A stretch of 64,000 nt of DNA from UTCHB3 sp964431385. GTDB taxonomy: Bacteria; Bacteroidota; Ignavibacteria; Ignavibacteriales; Ignavibacteriaceae. The translations under genes and the position numbers were made by a program. The stretch covers positions 21,466-85,465 of the forward strand of contig CAYSJM010000009.1 of the NCBI GenBank assembly GCA_964431385.1, read 5' to 3'. The number at the start of each line of letters is the position of its first letter. Positions within the stretch are counted from its first letter, which is position 1. A model generated the notes under the pieces. The model ran no database searches. It was not told the DNA's origin and saw only the letters and a list, made by a program, of their open reading frames with translations. Shown piece after piece: positions 36,653-45,233 of this stretch.

Positions 36653-37083
36653 TAAAGAGGATAGTTATTCAATCGTTCGTCACGGGAAAAGAAATGCGAT
36701 ATTTCGATAAGTGCATTTTCATCACTGTCAGAACCGTGAACGGCATTTTCAGCTTTACTTCCGGCATATCTTTTTCTAATGGTTCCCTCTTCAGCCTGAG
36801 CTGGATCAGTAGCACCAATCAGTTTTCTGAAATCAGCAACTGCATTTTCTTTTTCAAGCATCAAAGGGACACATGGACCAGATGACATAAAATCGACCAA
36901 CTCACCATAGAAAGGTCTCTCTTTGTGCACTTCATAAAATCCTTTAGCAGAGTCAACGCTCATTCTGGTCATTTTCATAGCTTTTACTTTGAAACCGGCT
37001 TCGGTAATCATAGTAATGATTTGACCAACATAGTTGTTTTTTACTGCATCAGGTTTAATGATTGCAAAAGTTAGATTGCTCAA
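36652..37083 (-). CDS. ndk: Nucleoside diphosphate kinase
   Basis: The 143-residue enzyme moves the terminal phosphate between NTPs and NDPs. It has the phosphate-site Lys in TFAIIKPDAVK and the phosphohistidine in NAVHGSDSDENA, and the size is normal. The start is TTG at 37083, eight bases after AGGAG. It is the first gene of the run to the 33.8-kb lipoprotein, 29 bases after sucD. Confidence 0.97.
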   Translation of the reverse strand: MSNLTFAIIKPDAVKNNYVGQIITMITEAGFKVKAMKMTRMSVDSAKGFYEVHKERPFYGELVDFMSSGPCVPLMLEKENAVADFRKLIGATDPAQAEEGTIRKRYAGSKAENAVHGSDSDENALIEISHFFSRDERLNNYPL

Positions 37084-37112
37084 TATTTTCTCCTAAAAAT
37101 TAATTCTATTTG

Positions 37113-38003
37113 TTAACTTTTCTTTTTAGCTTTGGCATCAAGTGCCTTTTTCATGGTTACACCAATATCGGCAGGTGAATTAACCACCTTAATTCCGGCT
37201 TTTTTCATTGCTTCCATTTTTTCAGAAGCAGTACCTTTACCGCCTGAAATAATTGCACCGGCATGACCCATTCTTCTTCCGGGAGGTGCTGTCTGACCTG
37301 CAATAAAACCAACAACCGGTTTTTTCACAAATTTTTTGATAAACTCAGCAGCTTCTTCTTCAGCCGAACCACCAATCTCACCAATCATAACGATACCCTC
37401 TGTTTCAGGATCTTCGTTGAAAAGTTTGATAATATCGATGAATCTTGAACCGATTACAGGATCGCCACCAATTCCTACGCAAGTTGACTGCCCGATGCCC
37501 AAATCACTCAACTGTTTAACAGCTTCGTAAGTGAGAGTTCCAGAACGGGAAACTACGCCAACGCTACCTGCTTTGTGAATGAAACCGGGCATAATACCAA
37601 TTTTACCTTTACCTGGTGAAATTACACCGGGGCAGTTTGGTCCAATGAGAACGATACCTTTTTGTCTTATCAAGTGATAAACCGGAATCATATCCGCAGC
37701 CGGAATTCCTTCTGTGATACAGATAATAACTTTTATTCCGGCGTCTGCTGCTTCAAGAATTGCATCGGCAGCAAATGATGCAGGAACAAAAATAACGGAA
37801 GTGTTGGCTTTAGCAACATCAACCGCTTCCTGAACTGTATTAAATACCGGTATTCCCTCAAAATCGGTTCCACCTTTTCCGGGGGTAACTCCGGCAACAA
37901 CTTTTGTTTTGTATTCCACCATCTGTCTGGTGTGAAATGATCCTTCGCCGCCCGTAATCCCTTGTACCACAAGGCGAGTTTTCTTGTCAACAAGAATGCT
38001 CAT
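37113..38003 (-). CDS. sucD: Succinate-CoA ligase subunit alpha
   Basis: The 296-residue protein has CoA-binding GITGGEGSFHT, the GPNCPGVISPGK motif and the active-site phosphohistidine in RRMGHAGAIISGG. With the beta subunit it makes succinate and ATP/GTP from succinyl-CoA in the TCA cycle. The ATG at 38003 follows AAAGGA and gives the normal MSILVDKKTRLVVQG start. The TTG at 38048 would add 15 unrelated residues. sucC is not adjacent. Confidence 0.95.
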   Translation of the reverse strand: MSILVDKKTRLVVQGITGGEGSFHTRQMVEYKTKVVAGVTPGKGGTDFEGIPVFNTVQEAVDVAKANTSVIFVPASFAADAILEAADAGIKVIICITEGIPAADMIPVYHLIRQKGIVLIGPNCPGVISPGKGKIGIMPGFIHKAGSVGVVSRSGTLTYEAVKQLSDLGIGQSTCVGIGGDPVIGSRFIDIIKLFNEDPETEGIVMIGEIGGSAEEEAAEFIKKFVKKPVVGFIAGQTAPPGRRMGHAGAIISGGKGTASEKMEAMKKAGIKVVNSPADIGVTMKKALDAKAKKKS

Positions 38004-38078
38004 ATTTGTATCCTTTATTCTGCAAATTTTTTCAAAATAATCATGCAAGATAACTATTTGTAAAGAATTAATTTATCG

Positions 38079-38112
38079 AAAAAAAAGGCTGCCCCATTTC
38101 TGAGACAGCCTT
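38079..38112 (-). terminator. Intrinsic terminator of the thioester adhesin gene
   Basis: Stem AAGGCTG/CAGCCTT (38085-38091 with 38106-38112) with a T-run on the minus strand, 22 bases after the adhesin stop. It resembles terminators at 657-682 and 63646-63671. Confidence 0.85.
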
Positions 38113-38133
38113 GTATTCCAAAATATAATTGGA

Positions 38134-41100
38134 TTATTTAACGAGCATCATTTTTTTGACACTGCTAAAATTACCGGCTTGAATTTTATAGATGTAAACT
38201 CCTGTTGGTAAAGCAGTTGCATCAAAACTTACTTCATATTCACCGGCAGTTTTAACTTCATTAAGAATAGTTGCAACCATTTCACCCGTTATCGAGTAAA
38301 CTTTTATTGTCACATCGCTTTCATTCGGAATTGCAAATCTGATAACCGTTGAAGGGTTAAATGGATTTGGATAGTTCTGTGAAAGATTGTATTCTATCGG
38401 AAGTGTAGAACCTGTGGTCTTGACAGACATTGGTGAATCGAGTGAGTAGAGTACTCCATTCTCTGTTCCTGCCCATACAACATTCGAAGAAGGTGTTGAG
38501 AAAACCGAACCGGCACCGAGCCCTGAGAGCCCAAGATTAGTCCAGGTTGTTCCATTGTCTGAGCTTCCAAAGATTCCGTTAGCCCACGAAGCCGCATAAA
38601 CATTGTTGTTAGCATCGGTAGTTACTCCATAGATAAATGCCTGACCAACCGGTGTAGAAGTCCAGGTTGTGCCGTTGTTTGTTGATCTGATAACTCCGGA
38701 TCCATAAGTTCCGGCAAATATATTACCATTTGGTGATATTGTAAGAGCCCAAATATGTGGGAAGCCGGCGTTTAAGTCTGACCAGTTTGCTCCACCATTT
38801 GTCGATTTAATGATTCCACCGCCAAAAGAACCGGCATAGATATTGCCTGCTGCATCGATAGCGAGGGCATGGATTGCTGTATTCAAAACACCAGTATTCA
38901 ATGTTGAGAATGATGCTCCGTGATCTGTGGATTTCAGAACTCCAAAGCCCCATGTTCCGGCATAAAGGTTACCGGATTGATCAATTTTAATAGCTCTAAC
39001 ATCTTTACCTGTTAATGAGGTTAAGCTCCATGTCGTGCCGCCATTTGTAGTCTTAAAAAGACCCTGTTCTGTACCGGCATAAATTGTGCCCGAAGCATCA
39101 ACTGCCAGCGACCAAACATAAGCAACGGTCATGGTCGAGTTGATTCTTTCGAATGTTGATCCATTTTTTCTGTAAATCTTGCCACCGATGGTACCGATTA
39201 GAAGATTTCCACTATTATCTGAAGTAATTGCCCAGATAAATTCATTGCTCATAAACTGACCCTGGGTCGTCCAGTTTCCTGTACCTGATCCCGAACCACC
39301 AGAGCCGCCTGAACCACCAGAGCCGCCTGTATAGTTATAAAGGTGAATTGTGACTGCTGCATAATCGTCTTCGGTTGTAATTCCATTATTAGGAGTCGAA
39401 TCAGGATCGTACTGATCTGAATGGGTAATTTCAGCAATGTTTGATACATTTGCGTCAACAGGGATATTCCCTGTAAACTGAGTGTTATTCATCTGACCCT
39501 GACCTGTAAAGTTTTTACAGATCATCTGACCATTGATAACACCGGTTACAAAATTCATGTCAGCCTTAGGAGCAAGCACTGAACCTCTGATATCTATTCC
39601 CTGAATAGTAACGCTTGTTGCCTGAGGGAAATTGTAAAGTACATTGCTGATTGATGTGCCGGTTACAGTAAGTCCACCTCTCCAGCTAACAGTTGTACCA
39701 CTAACATTAATAAGAACAACAGAACCATTAGGAACATTGATCGCCATATTGTTTGCTTGTGATAACTGTGCACCATCAACATTAAATACATTGAGGAGTG
39801 GATGTGTTCCGGTTAGTTCGAGTCCGCCCCATTGGAAAGTTACAGTTCCATTCGCAGGGTAGTTCGAAAGTGAAGTTGATAAATTTAAGAGATATGTTGC
39901 TGCTGCTGAAAAATCGATTACACTTCCCTGTCTGACAGTACCGTTATTGATACTTACTGCGTTGATTGGGAGATTTGAAGAGTGACCATAAACTACATTT
40001 CCTGAGTAAACCGCACCCGAGATGTAGGTTAAATCGTTTCCAACAACAAGTACATCATCGTTTGAGGGGGTAAGTTTGTCACCTACACTGTAACCTGCAA
40101 AATGTGCATTATGTCCAACTGCAACTTTACCTTCGGTGTCAGAAGATGGTTGGAAAACATCATTCAACACAAAAAGATTGTATCCAATAGCAGGACCAAG
40201 ATTAAAGTAGTTAGAATTTAACGACTGTAAGTTAACAGTGGTTGTCATCTGAAGTGTTGCGGAGGCACCGTTTGCAAGATTTCCAACAGTCCACACTCCG
40301 GTATTACTGTTGTAAGTACCTTGTGAGGCGGAACAGGAATTGTAATCTAAACCTGAAGGGAGGTGGTCTGTAACAGCAACATTTGTAGCTCCACTAAGAC
40401 CGTGATTTGTAACAGTAATTGTAAATGTAATGATATCACCATGGTTTCCGCTCGAAGTCGAAGCCGTTTTTGCGATACTTAAATCAGCGGAAGAAACCCA
40501 GGTAACACTTGCGTTTGTGGTAACGGTAGTATTCACGGGAGTAGCAAGAACGATTTTTTGTTGATCGTTTGGTCTCGTTTTGTGGATATATCTCGTTCCT
40601 TGTGGAATAATGTGGTGTGCAGTGGCGGTAACTGTAGCACTGTTCTGTGCACCTTGTGTAAGAACGATGTTATTAACAGTTCCTGTTGCATCGGTTACAG
40701 CAGTGGTTTTGTTTAAACTTCCTGAACTGGAACCAAAATCAACAGTTACTCCCGGCATTGTTTGAAATGATGCATTGTAAGCAGTAAGGTTAAAAACTGC
40801 ATTCTGACCTGCAGGAATAGATTGTGTTGCCGGATTAAAAATTAATGTTGACAGGATTGAGCCACTATTTGAGTTGGCATTCGCATCAGCTATTATAGCT
40901 AATGCCCTGTTTTTAATAGTAGCGTTGGTAACAGTACTTGCATCTACACCGTCGCTGAAATGCCAGATGGCTATCTGAACTGCAGCTGCTTCGGTAGCTG
41001 TGGGTGCTCCAACAAAAGGAGTATAATTATTTAATATGTAAGAAATATACTGATTGGTTGGACCATCATCAGTATATTCGTTTGGACTTGAGCTCGACCA

Positions 41101-41388
41101 TGTTGCGAGCCAATGAGAAATATCTATGCAATAGAATTTTGCGGCTATACCATTGAGATCCCCATCCAATGTACCGGCCCAAACATTCATTGTTGTCCCT
41201 ATCGGGAATTGAAAACTAACATTCTGACCGGTTCCAATTCCAAATACTCTAACTGTCGTCCCCGACGACATTACCTTCGGTGCTGTTGGACCGCTGTATG
41301 GTTTGTTGGAGATTGAATCGGGTACCACGGCAAAAATCTGTGATACGAATAAAACTGTAAACATGAAAAATTGACTAAATTTTTTCAC
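38134..41388 (-). CDS. T9SS-exported thioester-domain adhesin with choice-of-anchor A and sensor-propeller modules
   Basis: The 1084-residue surface protein has a signal peptide from a GTG start at 41388, which has AGAGGT upstream. Domains in order: a thioester domain with C87 in FYCIDISHW and Q138 in EAAAVQIAIWHFSDG, the pair that forms a Cys-Gln thioester in Gram-positive adhesins; a Big-1-like Ig module (about 180-300); a DUF11 repeat (about 302-390); a choice-of-anchor A domain (about 398-650); the end of DUF11 (about 655-692); a Gly/Ser linker; propeller repeats with NNGTTWT-type motifs (about 715-1000); and a type A T9SS sorting domain (YPNPFNPST, ending VKKMMLVK). It is probably anchored to lipopolysaccharide after sortase-like cleavage. 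A sigma-54-type promoter precedes it. Confidence 0.85.
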   Translation of the reverse strand: MKKFSQFFMFTVLFVSQIFAVVPDSISNKPYSGPTAPKVMSSGTTVRVFGIGTGQNVSFQFPIGTTMNVWAGTLDGDLNGIAAKFYCIDISHWLATWSSSSPNEYTDDGPTNQYISYILNNYTPFVGAPTATEAAAVQIAIWHFSDGVDASTVTNATIKNRALAIIADANANSNSGSILSTLIFNPATQSIPAGQNAVFNLTAYNASFQTMPGVTVDFGSSSGSLNKTTAVTDATGTVNNIVLTQGAQNSATVTATAHHIIPQGTRYIHKTRPNDQQKIVLATPVNTTVTTNASVTWVSSADLSIAKTASTSSGNHGDIITFTITVTNHGLSGATNVAVTDHLPSGLDYNSCSASQGTYNSNTGVWTVGNLANGASATLQMTTTVNLQSLNSNYFNLGPAIGYNLFVLNDVFQPSSDTEGKVAVGHNAHFAGYSVGDKLTPSNDDVLVVGNDLTYISGAVYSGNVVYGHSSNLPINAVSINNGTVRQGSVIDFSAAATYLLNLSTSLSNYPANGTVTFQWGGLELTGTHPLLNVFNVDGAQLSQANNMAINVPNGSVVLINVSGTTVSWRGGLTVTGTSISNVLYNFPQATSVTIQGIDIRGSVLAPKADMNFVTGVINGQMICKNFTGQGQMNNTQFTGNIPVDANVSNIAEITHSDQYDPDSTPNNGITTEDDYAAVTIHLYNYTGGSGGSGGSGGSGSGTGNWTTQGQFMSNEFIWAITSDNSGNLLIGTIGGKIYRKNGSTFERINSTMTVAYVWSLAVDASGTIYAGTEQGLFKTTNGGTTWSLTSLTGKDVRAIKIDQSGNLYAGTWGFGVLKSTDHGASFSTLNTGVLNTAIHALAIDAAGNIYAGSFGGGIIKSTNGGANWSDLNAGFPHIWALTISPNGNIFAGTYGSGVIRSTNNGTTWTSTPVGQAFIYGVTTDANNNVYAASWANGIFGSSDNGTTWTNLGLSGLGAGSVFSTPSSNVVWAGTENGVLYSLDSPMSVKTTGSTLPIEYNLSQNYPNPFNPSTVIRFAIPNESDVTIKVYSITGEMVATILNEVKTAGEYEVSFDATALPTGVYIYKIQAGNFSSVKKMMLVK

Positions 41389-41425
41389 TTTTTTACCTCT
41401 TGTGATTAAATTACAGACCACTATC

Positions 41426-41442
41426 AGCAAAAAGTATGCCAA
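41426..41442 (-). promoter_or_regulatory. Sigma-54-type promoter of the thioester adhesin gene
   Basis: The minus strand reads TTGGCATACTTTTTGCT, with GG and GC separated by exactly 10 bases and TTGGCA plus TTGCT intact. It lies 37 bases before the GTG start. Confidence 0.72.
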
Positions 41443-41505
41443 CAGTAAATAATCTCTGCTCACAGGCAAAAACAGCACTTTTATCTTATTATCAATGAAT
41501 TAAAG

Positions 41506-41518
41506 TATGTCTCATTTT
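41506..41518 (-). promoter_or_regulatory. Upstream element half-site near the adhesin promoter
   Basis: TATGTCTCATTTT is identical to 20388-20400 at the polysaccharide operon and lies about 95 bases upstream of the inferred start. Confidence 0.45.
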
Positions 41519-41627
41519 AAGAATAATGGGGGTTTGTTGGATCAAAATGGAATTGCTAAAAAAGGGGGTATAAAGGGGACAGGGGGAATATATTGGTATA
41601 AAAACGATTTTAGAGTAGATTTAGTGG

Positions 41628-41641
41628 CTCATTATGATACA
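41628..41641 (-). promoter_or_regulatory. Shared upstream activator-like element, copy 3
   Basis: CTCATTATGATACA is identical over 14 bases to 16027-16040. It overlaps the last codons of the alpha/beta hydrolase gene, about 215 bases upstream of the inferred adhesin start, which is within enhancer range. Confidence 0.45.
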
Positions 41642-42662
41642 TTTTCTGTTAATGAAGTGATGATTAGGTTGTTGAAGACTTCGGGCTGCTCAAATTGGAT
41701 GAAATGCCCACAGTTTTTTAATTCAAATATTCTGATGTTCGAAATTCCTGATTCAAACGCATCAATAATATCGCGGTGTGTCAAGTCGGGGTGTAAAAAT
41801 TTATTGGGAATAAGCTTGTCTCGATCAGCAAAAAGTGCATAAGTAGGGGTTTTGATTTCATTGAGTCTGTGCGACACATCAGAATTGACAACTCCTGCGG
41901 CACTTCTCGCTACAATGGTTGCATGAGTATGAAAATCAGATGAACTTCTTAAGGCGATCCTGTCGTCAATCATGAATTGTGCATCTTGAGGGAAATTATG
42001 AAAATTAACGATTACATTATNNNNNNNNNNNNNNNNNNNNNNNNNNNNNNNNNNNNNNNNNNNNNNNNNNNNNNNNNNNNNNNNNNNNNNNNNNNNNNNN
42101 NNNNNNNNNNNNNNNNNNNNTCAATCATGAATTGTGCATCTTGAGGGAAATTATGAAAATTAACGATTACATTATTGGCAATTTGTTGCACATCATTCTC
42201 AATGATCTTTTTTGTATTCAAATAACTTTGAACCAAAATTTTTTCATCTTGCGAGTATGTTTCTGCTCCCCCGGGTGCAACCAGCACCAAATTTTTTAAT
42301 TTTTCTGGATACTCAATCGCCAATTTTAATGCGATTACTCCTCCCATCGAGTGACCACAAATATTTGCAATATTTATCCCGAGCTTGTCCATGAGTTTAA
42401 TTACAACGGATGAATAATAGTCCATCGTCCCTGAGTGAAGAATTTTTGAAGATTTCCCGTATCCCGGAAGGTCTATTGCTATACAGCGGAAGTGTCGGGA
42501 GAGAGTAAAGAGATTTTTATTCCAGGCGGGGATGTAGCTGCCGAGACCATGAATAAAAATAATGGGGTCGCCATCGCCCATATCAGTATGAGCGATGACG
42601 GTTCCCGATTCAATTTCGGTTTTCGTGATTTCAAAAAGGTATTTGAAGTCTTCGAATTCCAT
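41632..42662 (-). CDS. Alpha/beta hydrolase, interrupted only by an assembly gap
   Basis: The N-terminal part (42662 to about 42121) has the oxyanion HG motif in IIFIHGLGSYIPAW and the nucleophile in ICGHSMGGVIAL. The C-terminal part (41973-41632) supplies the acid in ALFADRDKLIP and the His in LKNCGHFIQFEQPE. The 55 bases on each side of the N-gap are identical, and collapsing them joins both parts in frame (PQDAQFMIDDRIAL) as a 291-residue enzyme with a complete triad. It follows a lipoprotein hydrolase of the same family (TAATG overlap). The substrate is probably an ester or lipid and is not known. Confidence 0.85.
42021..42120. other. Scaffold gap (100 N) with duplicated 55-bp flanks
   Basis: The sequence 41966-42020 is repeated exactly at 42121-42175 on the other side of the 100 N. 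Two contig ends overlapping by a k-mer length were scaffolded without merging. The real gap is probably zero. Confidence 0.95.
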
Positions 42663-43603
42663 TATTTCACAAAATCGAGTATTGCTTTATTTAACTCATT
42701 AGCTTTTTCGATAATAAGCATGTGTCCACATTCGTCGATTTCAATAAGTTTACTGTTCGGAATTTTTGCCGCACCTGCTTTGAATACATCAGCAGTAAAT
42801 CCCGGATTCAGATAAGGATTAGGAATAAGTCCATCTTGTTTGCCGTACACGATGAGAACAGGTACCGTAATATTTTGAAGTTTATTCCATGTTGGTTCAT
42901 CGAGCATAGCACCGACACATTTAAGAACTGTATAGGTGAATTCCTTCATTTCATCAGCTTTTGCGTTTCTTGCACGCTCTTCGACCATCCACTCCCATTT
43001 TTCATCCCAGTTGTAGAAGTTGCTCGCGAGGTTTCTTCTGATACCATCTTCAGGATTCAGACGAACGCCTTTTGGAGTAAGTGCATTTCTCAGCCACTCC
43101 CCTTCACCGTACTGGAATCTTTCAAATCCTGCCGGAGCAGCGAGAATGATGCTTTTGACAAGCTGTGGATATTTGAGGGAAAAGATCATTGAAATCTGAC
43201 CACCCATTGAGTGACCCACTAAAGATACATTCTTCAACTTTAAAGCTTCGATCAGATTCTTAATCGATTCTGCATAAAAACTTAAAGTATAAGGATAATC
43301 ACCTTTTTGCGATTTACCATAACCCGGCAGATCAACTACGATCACTCTGTGTTTTTTTGCGAGTTCAGGTGCCACATATCTCCAAAAACCAGCATTACTA
43401 GCAAGTCCGTGGATAAGAATTAATGTGTTATCCCCTGATCCGAGGTCGGCGTAAGCAATTGATGGATTTGAGAGAACAGTTTTTGTTGGATATGAATAAT
43501 CCACATCCTGAAACTGAAGTGGTGGTGCATCAGTATATTTAAAACCTGCACATCCTGTGAAAAGGAAGAGACCTGTAAGCACTATTGCAAATATTTTTTT
43601 CAT
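42662..43603 (-). CDS. Alpha/beta hydrolase lipoprotein
   Basis: The 313-residue protein has a lipobox (MKKIFAIVLTGLFLFTGC) and a full alpha/beta hydrolase triad: nucleophile in LVGHSMGGQISMIF, acid in VYGKQDGLIPNP, His in ECGHMLIIEKA. It has an excellent Shine-Dalgarno (AGGAGG). It acts at the envelope, while its downstream paralogue lacks a signal and is cytoplasmic. The pair suggests stepwise hydrolysis of an imported ester or lipid. Confidence 0.9.
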   Translation of the reverse strand: MKKIFAIVLTGLFLFTGCAGFKYTDAPPLQFQDVDYSYPTKTVLSNPSIAYADLGSGDNTLILIHGLASNAGFWRYVAPELAKKHRVIVVDLPGYGKSQKGDYPYTLSFYAESIKNLIEALKLKNVSLVGHSMGGQISMIFSLKYPQLVKSIILAAPAGFERFQYGEGEWLRNALTPKGVRLNPEDGIRRNLASNFYNWDEKWEWMVEERARNAKADEMKEFTYTVLKCVGAMLDEPTWNKLQNITVPVLIVYGKQDGLIPNPYLNPGFTADVFKAGAAKIPNSKLIEIDECGHMLIIEKANELNKAILDFVK

Positions 43604-43613
43604 CGTATCCTCC

Positions 43614-45155
43614 TTAGAACATCAACCAGCTAAGCGTTGTAAAAAATGTCCATGGATCTTTTGGTTTTTCTCCGGTGTAAGTAGAGTAAGGAGAGTCATA
43701 AAAATCACCAACCATCATATAGGCAGCATGAACTCCGAGTGTAAGAAATACTTTCAGGTTGTACTTCATTTCCATGTTTACTTCACTTCCCATATAGTTT
43801 CCGCCACCCTTTAGAGAGTTATTTGAGAGAGCAGCTGCAAATCCAACTTTACCATAGAATTTATTTGGAACAAAATCTTTGTAGAAGTTGAGGAATCCTG
43901 CGGTAACGCCAAGCCCCATATTGGAGATGTCGTGAACTGCTGAATAATATCTATTCACCACTTGTGGGTCAGGGAAAAGCAAAAAAGCTCTGTGGTTCGA
44001 GTAAATTCCAACGGGAGATCCGTAAACATTACCCGTAATAACAGATGACAGCGTACCGTCAGCAACACCATTTGCGTCACCTGAAGTATATAATGCTTCG
44101 AAGGAAACTTTATCGTTTGCTGTCATGCCATATTTATATTGAACCGAGGCATTTGCTGAAAATCCGAAAATATCAGAAATTTTTCCGTTGGAGCTCCCAA
44201 CCGTATCAAGAATACCAAAATTCGACATAAAAAAAGCGTCAATCCACCAGCGGGAAGCTAAAAAGTCGCGGTTCCAGGCAAAATGACCACCGAGCCAGCC
44301 GATATGTCCTTCATACTTTTGGTTAACACCGGGGAATTTAACTCTTGTTGCGCCATTGTAGTCAGCGAGAGCTGAGTTAAGACCTTGTCCAAGAATTGAG
44401 ATACCACCACCACCTTTGCCTTTATCGTACACATACCACGCATCGATACCGGCTTCGATAAGGGGTGAAGGATGCCACATAAAATCGGTCATCCAAAGAA
44501 TCACATCATCATCTTTGCTTATTTCATTTTCCCAAAGTTGGAACATACCCAAACGGAGTTTTGTGGAAGGTGAAGGATCGATATAAGATGAGATACCAAC
44601 ACCCTGAGTGCCCCAATAAGAAAGTTTATAGGCAGATGTCTGTGCAGTTGTAAGTGTATTGATGTTTGGATCTCTAACATTGTCGAAGATTCGTTGCATA
44701 CCGATTACGATATTCCAATTTGCGTCCTCGGGTCTTAGTTCCACATTTGCCATCAGGGTTTGGAGGTTAATCTGACCACCATTAATGGCACCACCACGGT
44801 TGTTTCCCACCCCGTAAGCCTGGTCACCCCAGGTGTAATCTATTTTGAACAAGCCACGGAATGTTGCAAAATCATCGAGTATTTGAGGTTTATAAATAAA
44901 CATCGGCACAAATCTCTGTTCAAAATACCAGGTGGTTTGTGGTACGGTAAAAGTTGAGTTTTGTCCAAAGAGTCTTCCGATAACCTGCCCTTGAAGTACA
45001 TCATTAGTCGGGGTTACATTTCCTGATGTCATTCTGGTAAACGAATATCCGATAAATTGAAATTCTTTGGGTGGTTTTTCTTCGAGTCTGGTATCCTGTG
45101 CAAAGGAAATGAGCGGAATTGCGAGGATAAGTAAAAGGAGTTTTATTTGTTTCAT
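43614..45155 (-). CDS. Outer membrane beta-barrel protein
   Basis: The 513-residue protein has a signal peptide (MKQIKLLLLILAIPLISFAQ), repeated amphipathic aromatic strands throughout, and a C-terminal Phe (FTTLSWLMF), all expected for an outer membrane barrel. Some segments recall alginate-export-type porins, but the family is not firmly recognised. It lies between a repeat lipoprotein and hydrolases in the acyl-metabolism operon, so it may import their substrate. Confidence 0.8.
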   Translation of the reverse strand: MKQIKLLLLILAIPLISFAQDTRLEEKPPKEFQFIGYSFTRMTSGNVTPTNDVLQGQVIGRLFGQNSTFTVPQTTWYFEQRFVPMFIYKPQILDDFATFRGLFKIDYTWGDQAYGVGNNRGGAINGGQINLQTLMANVELRPEDANWNIVIGMQRIFDNVRDPNINTLTTAQTSAYKLSYWGTQGVGISSYIDPSPSTKLRLGMFQLWENEISKDDDVILWMTDFMWHPSPLIEAGIDAWYVYDKGKGGGGISILGQGLNSALADYNGATRVKFPGVNQKYEGHIGWLGGHFAWNRDFLASRWWIDAFFMSNFGILDTVGSSNGKISDIFGFSANASVQYKYGMTANDKVSFEALYTSGDANGVADGTLSSVITGNVYGSPVGIYSNHRAFLLFPDPQVVNRYYSAVHDISNMGLGVTAGFLNFYKDFVPNKFYGKVGFAAALSNNSLKGGGNYMGSEVNMEMKYNLKVFLTLGVHAAYMMVGDFYDSPYSTYTGEKPKDPWTFFTTLSWLMF

Positions 45156-45233
45156 TGTTCCTCCGGTTCGTAACTGGATACAGGGGGTCGGTGTTTACCA
45201 ACCCCATGAAAGCCCGTGTTCAGGAATTTTTGT

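Noticed and set aside
41507..41842. Plus-strand open frame of 111 codons
   Set aside because: It lies across the adhesin control region and antisense to the hydrolase gene, shows no protein family features and starts inside the shared regulatory half-site.
42012..42175. Gene truncation or true duplication at the hydrolase gene
   Set aside because: Exact 55-bp flanks around a 100-N placeholder fit a scaffolding artefact; the merged gene is intact.
45183..45204. Imperfect GGGGTCGGT/ACCAACCCC hairpin between the repeat lipoprotein and outer membrane barrel genes
   Set aside because: Mismatched stem without T-run; it may only modulate mRNA stability and is not called as a terminator.
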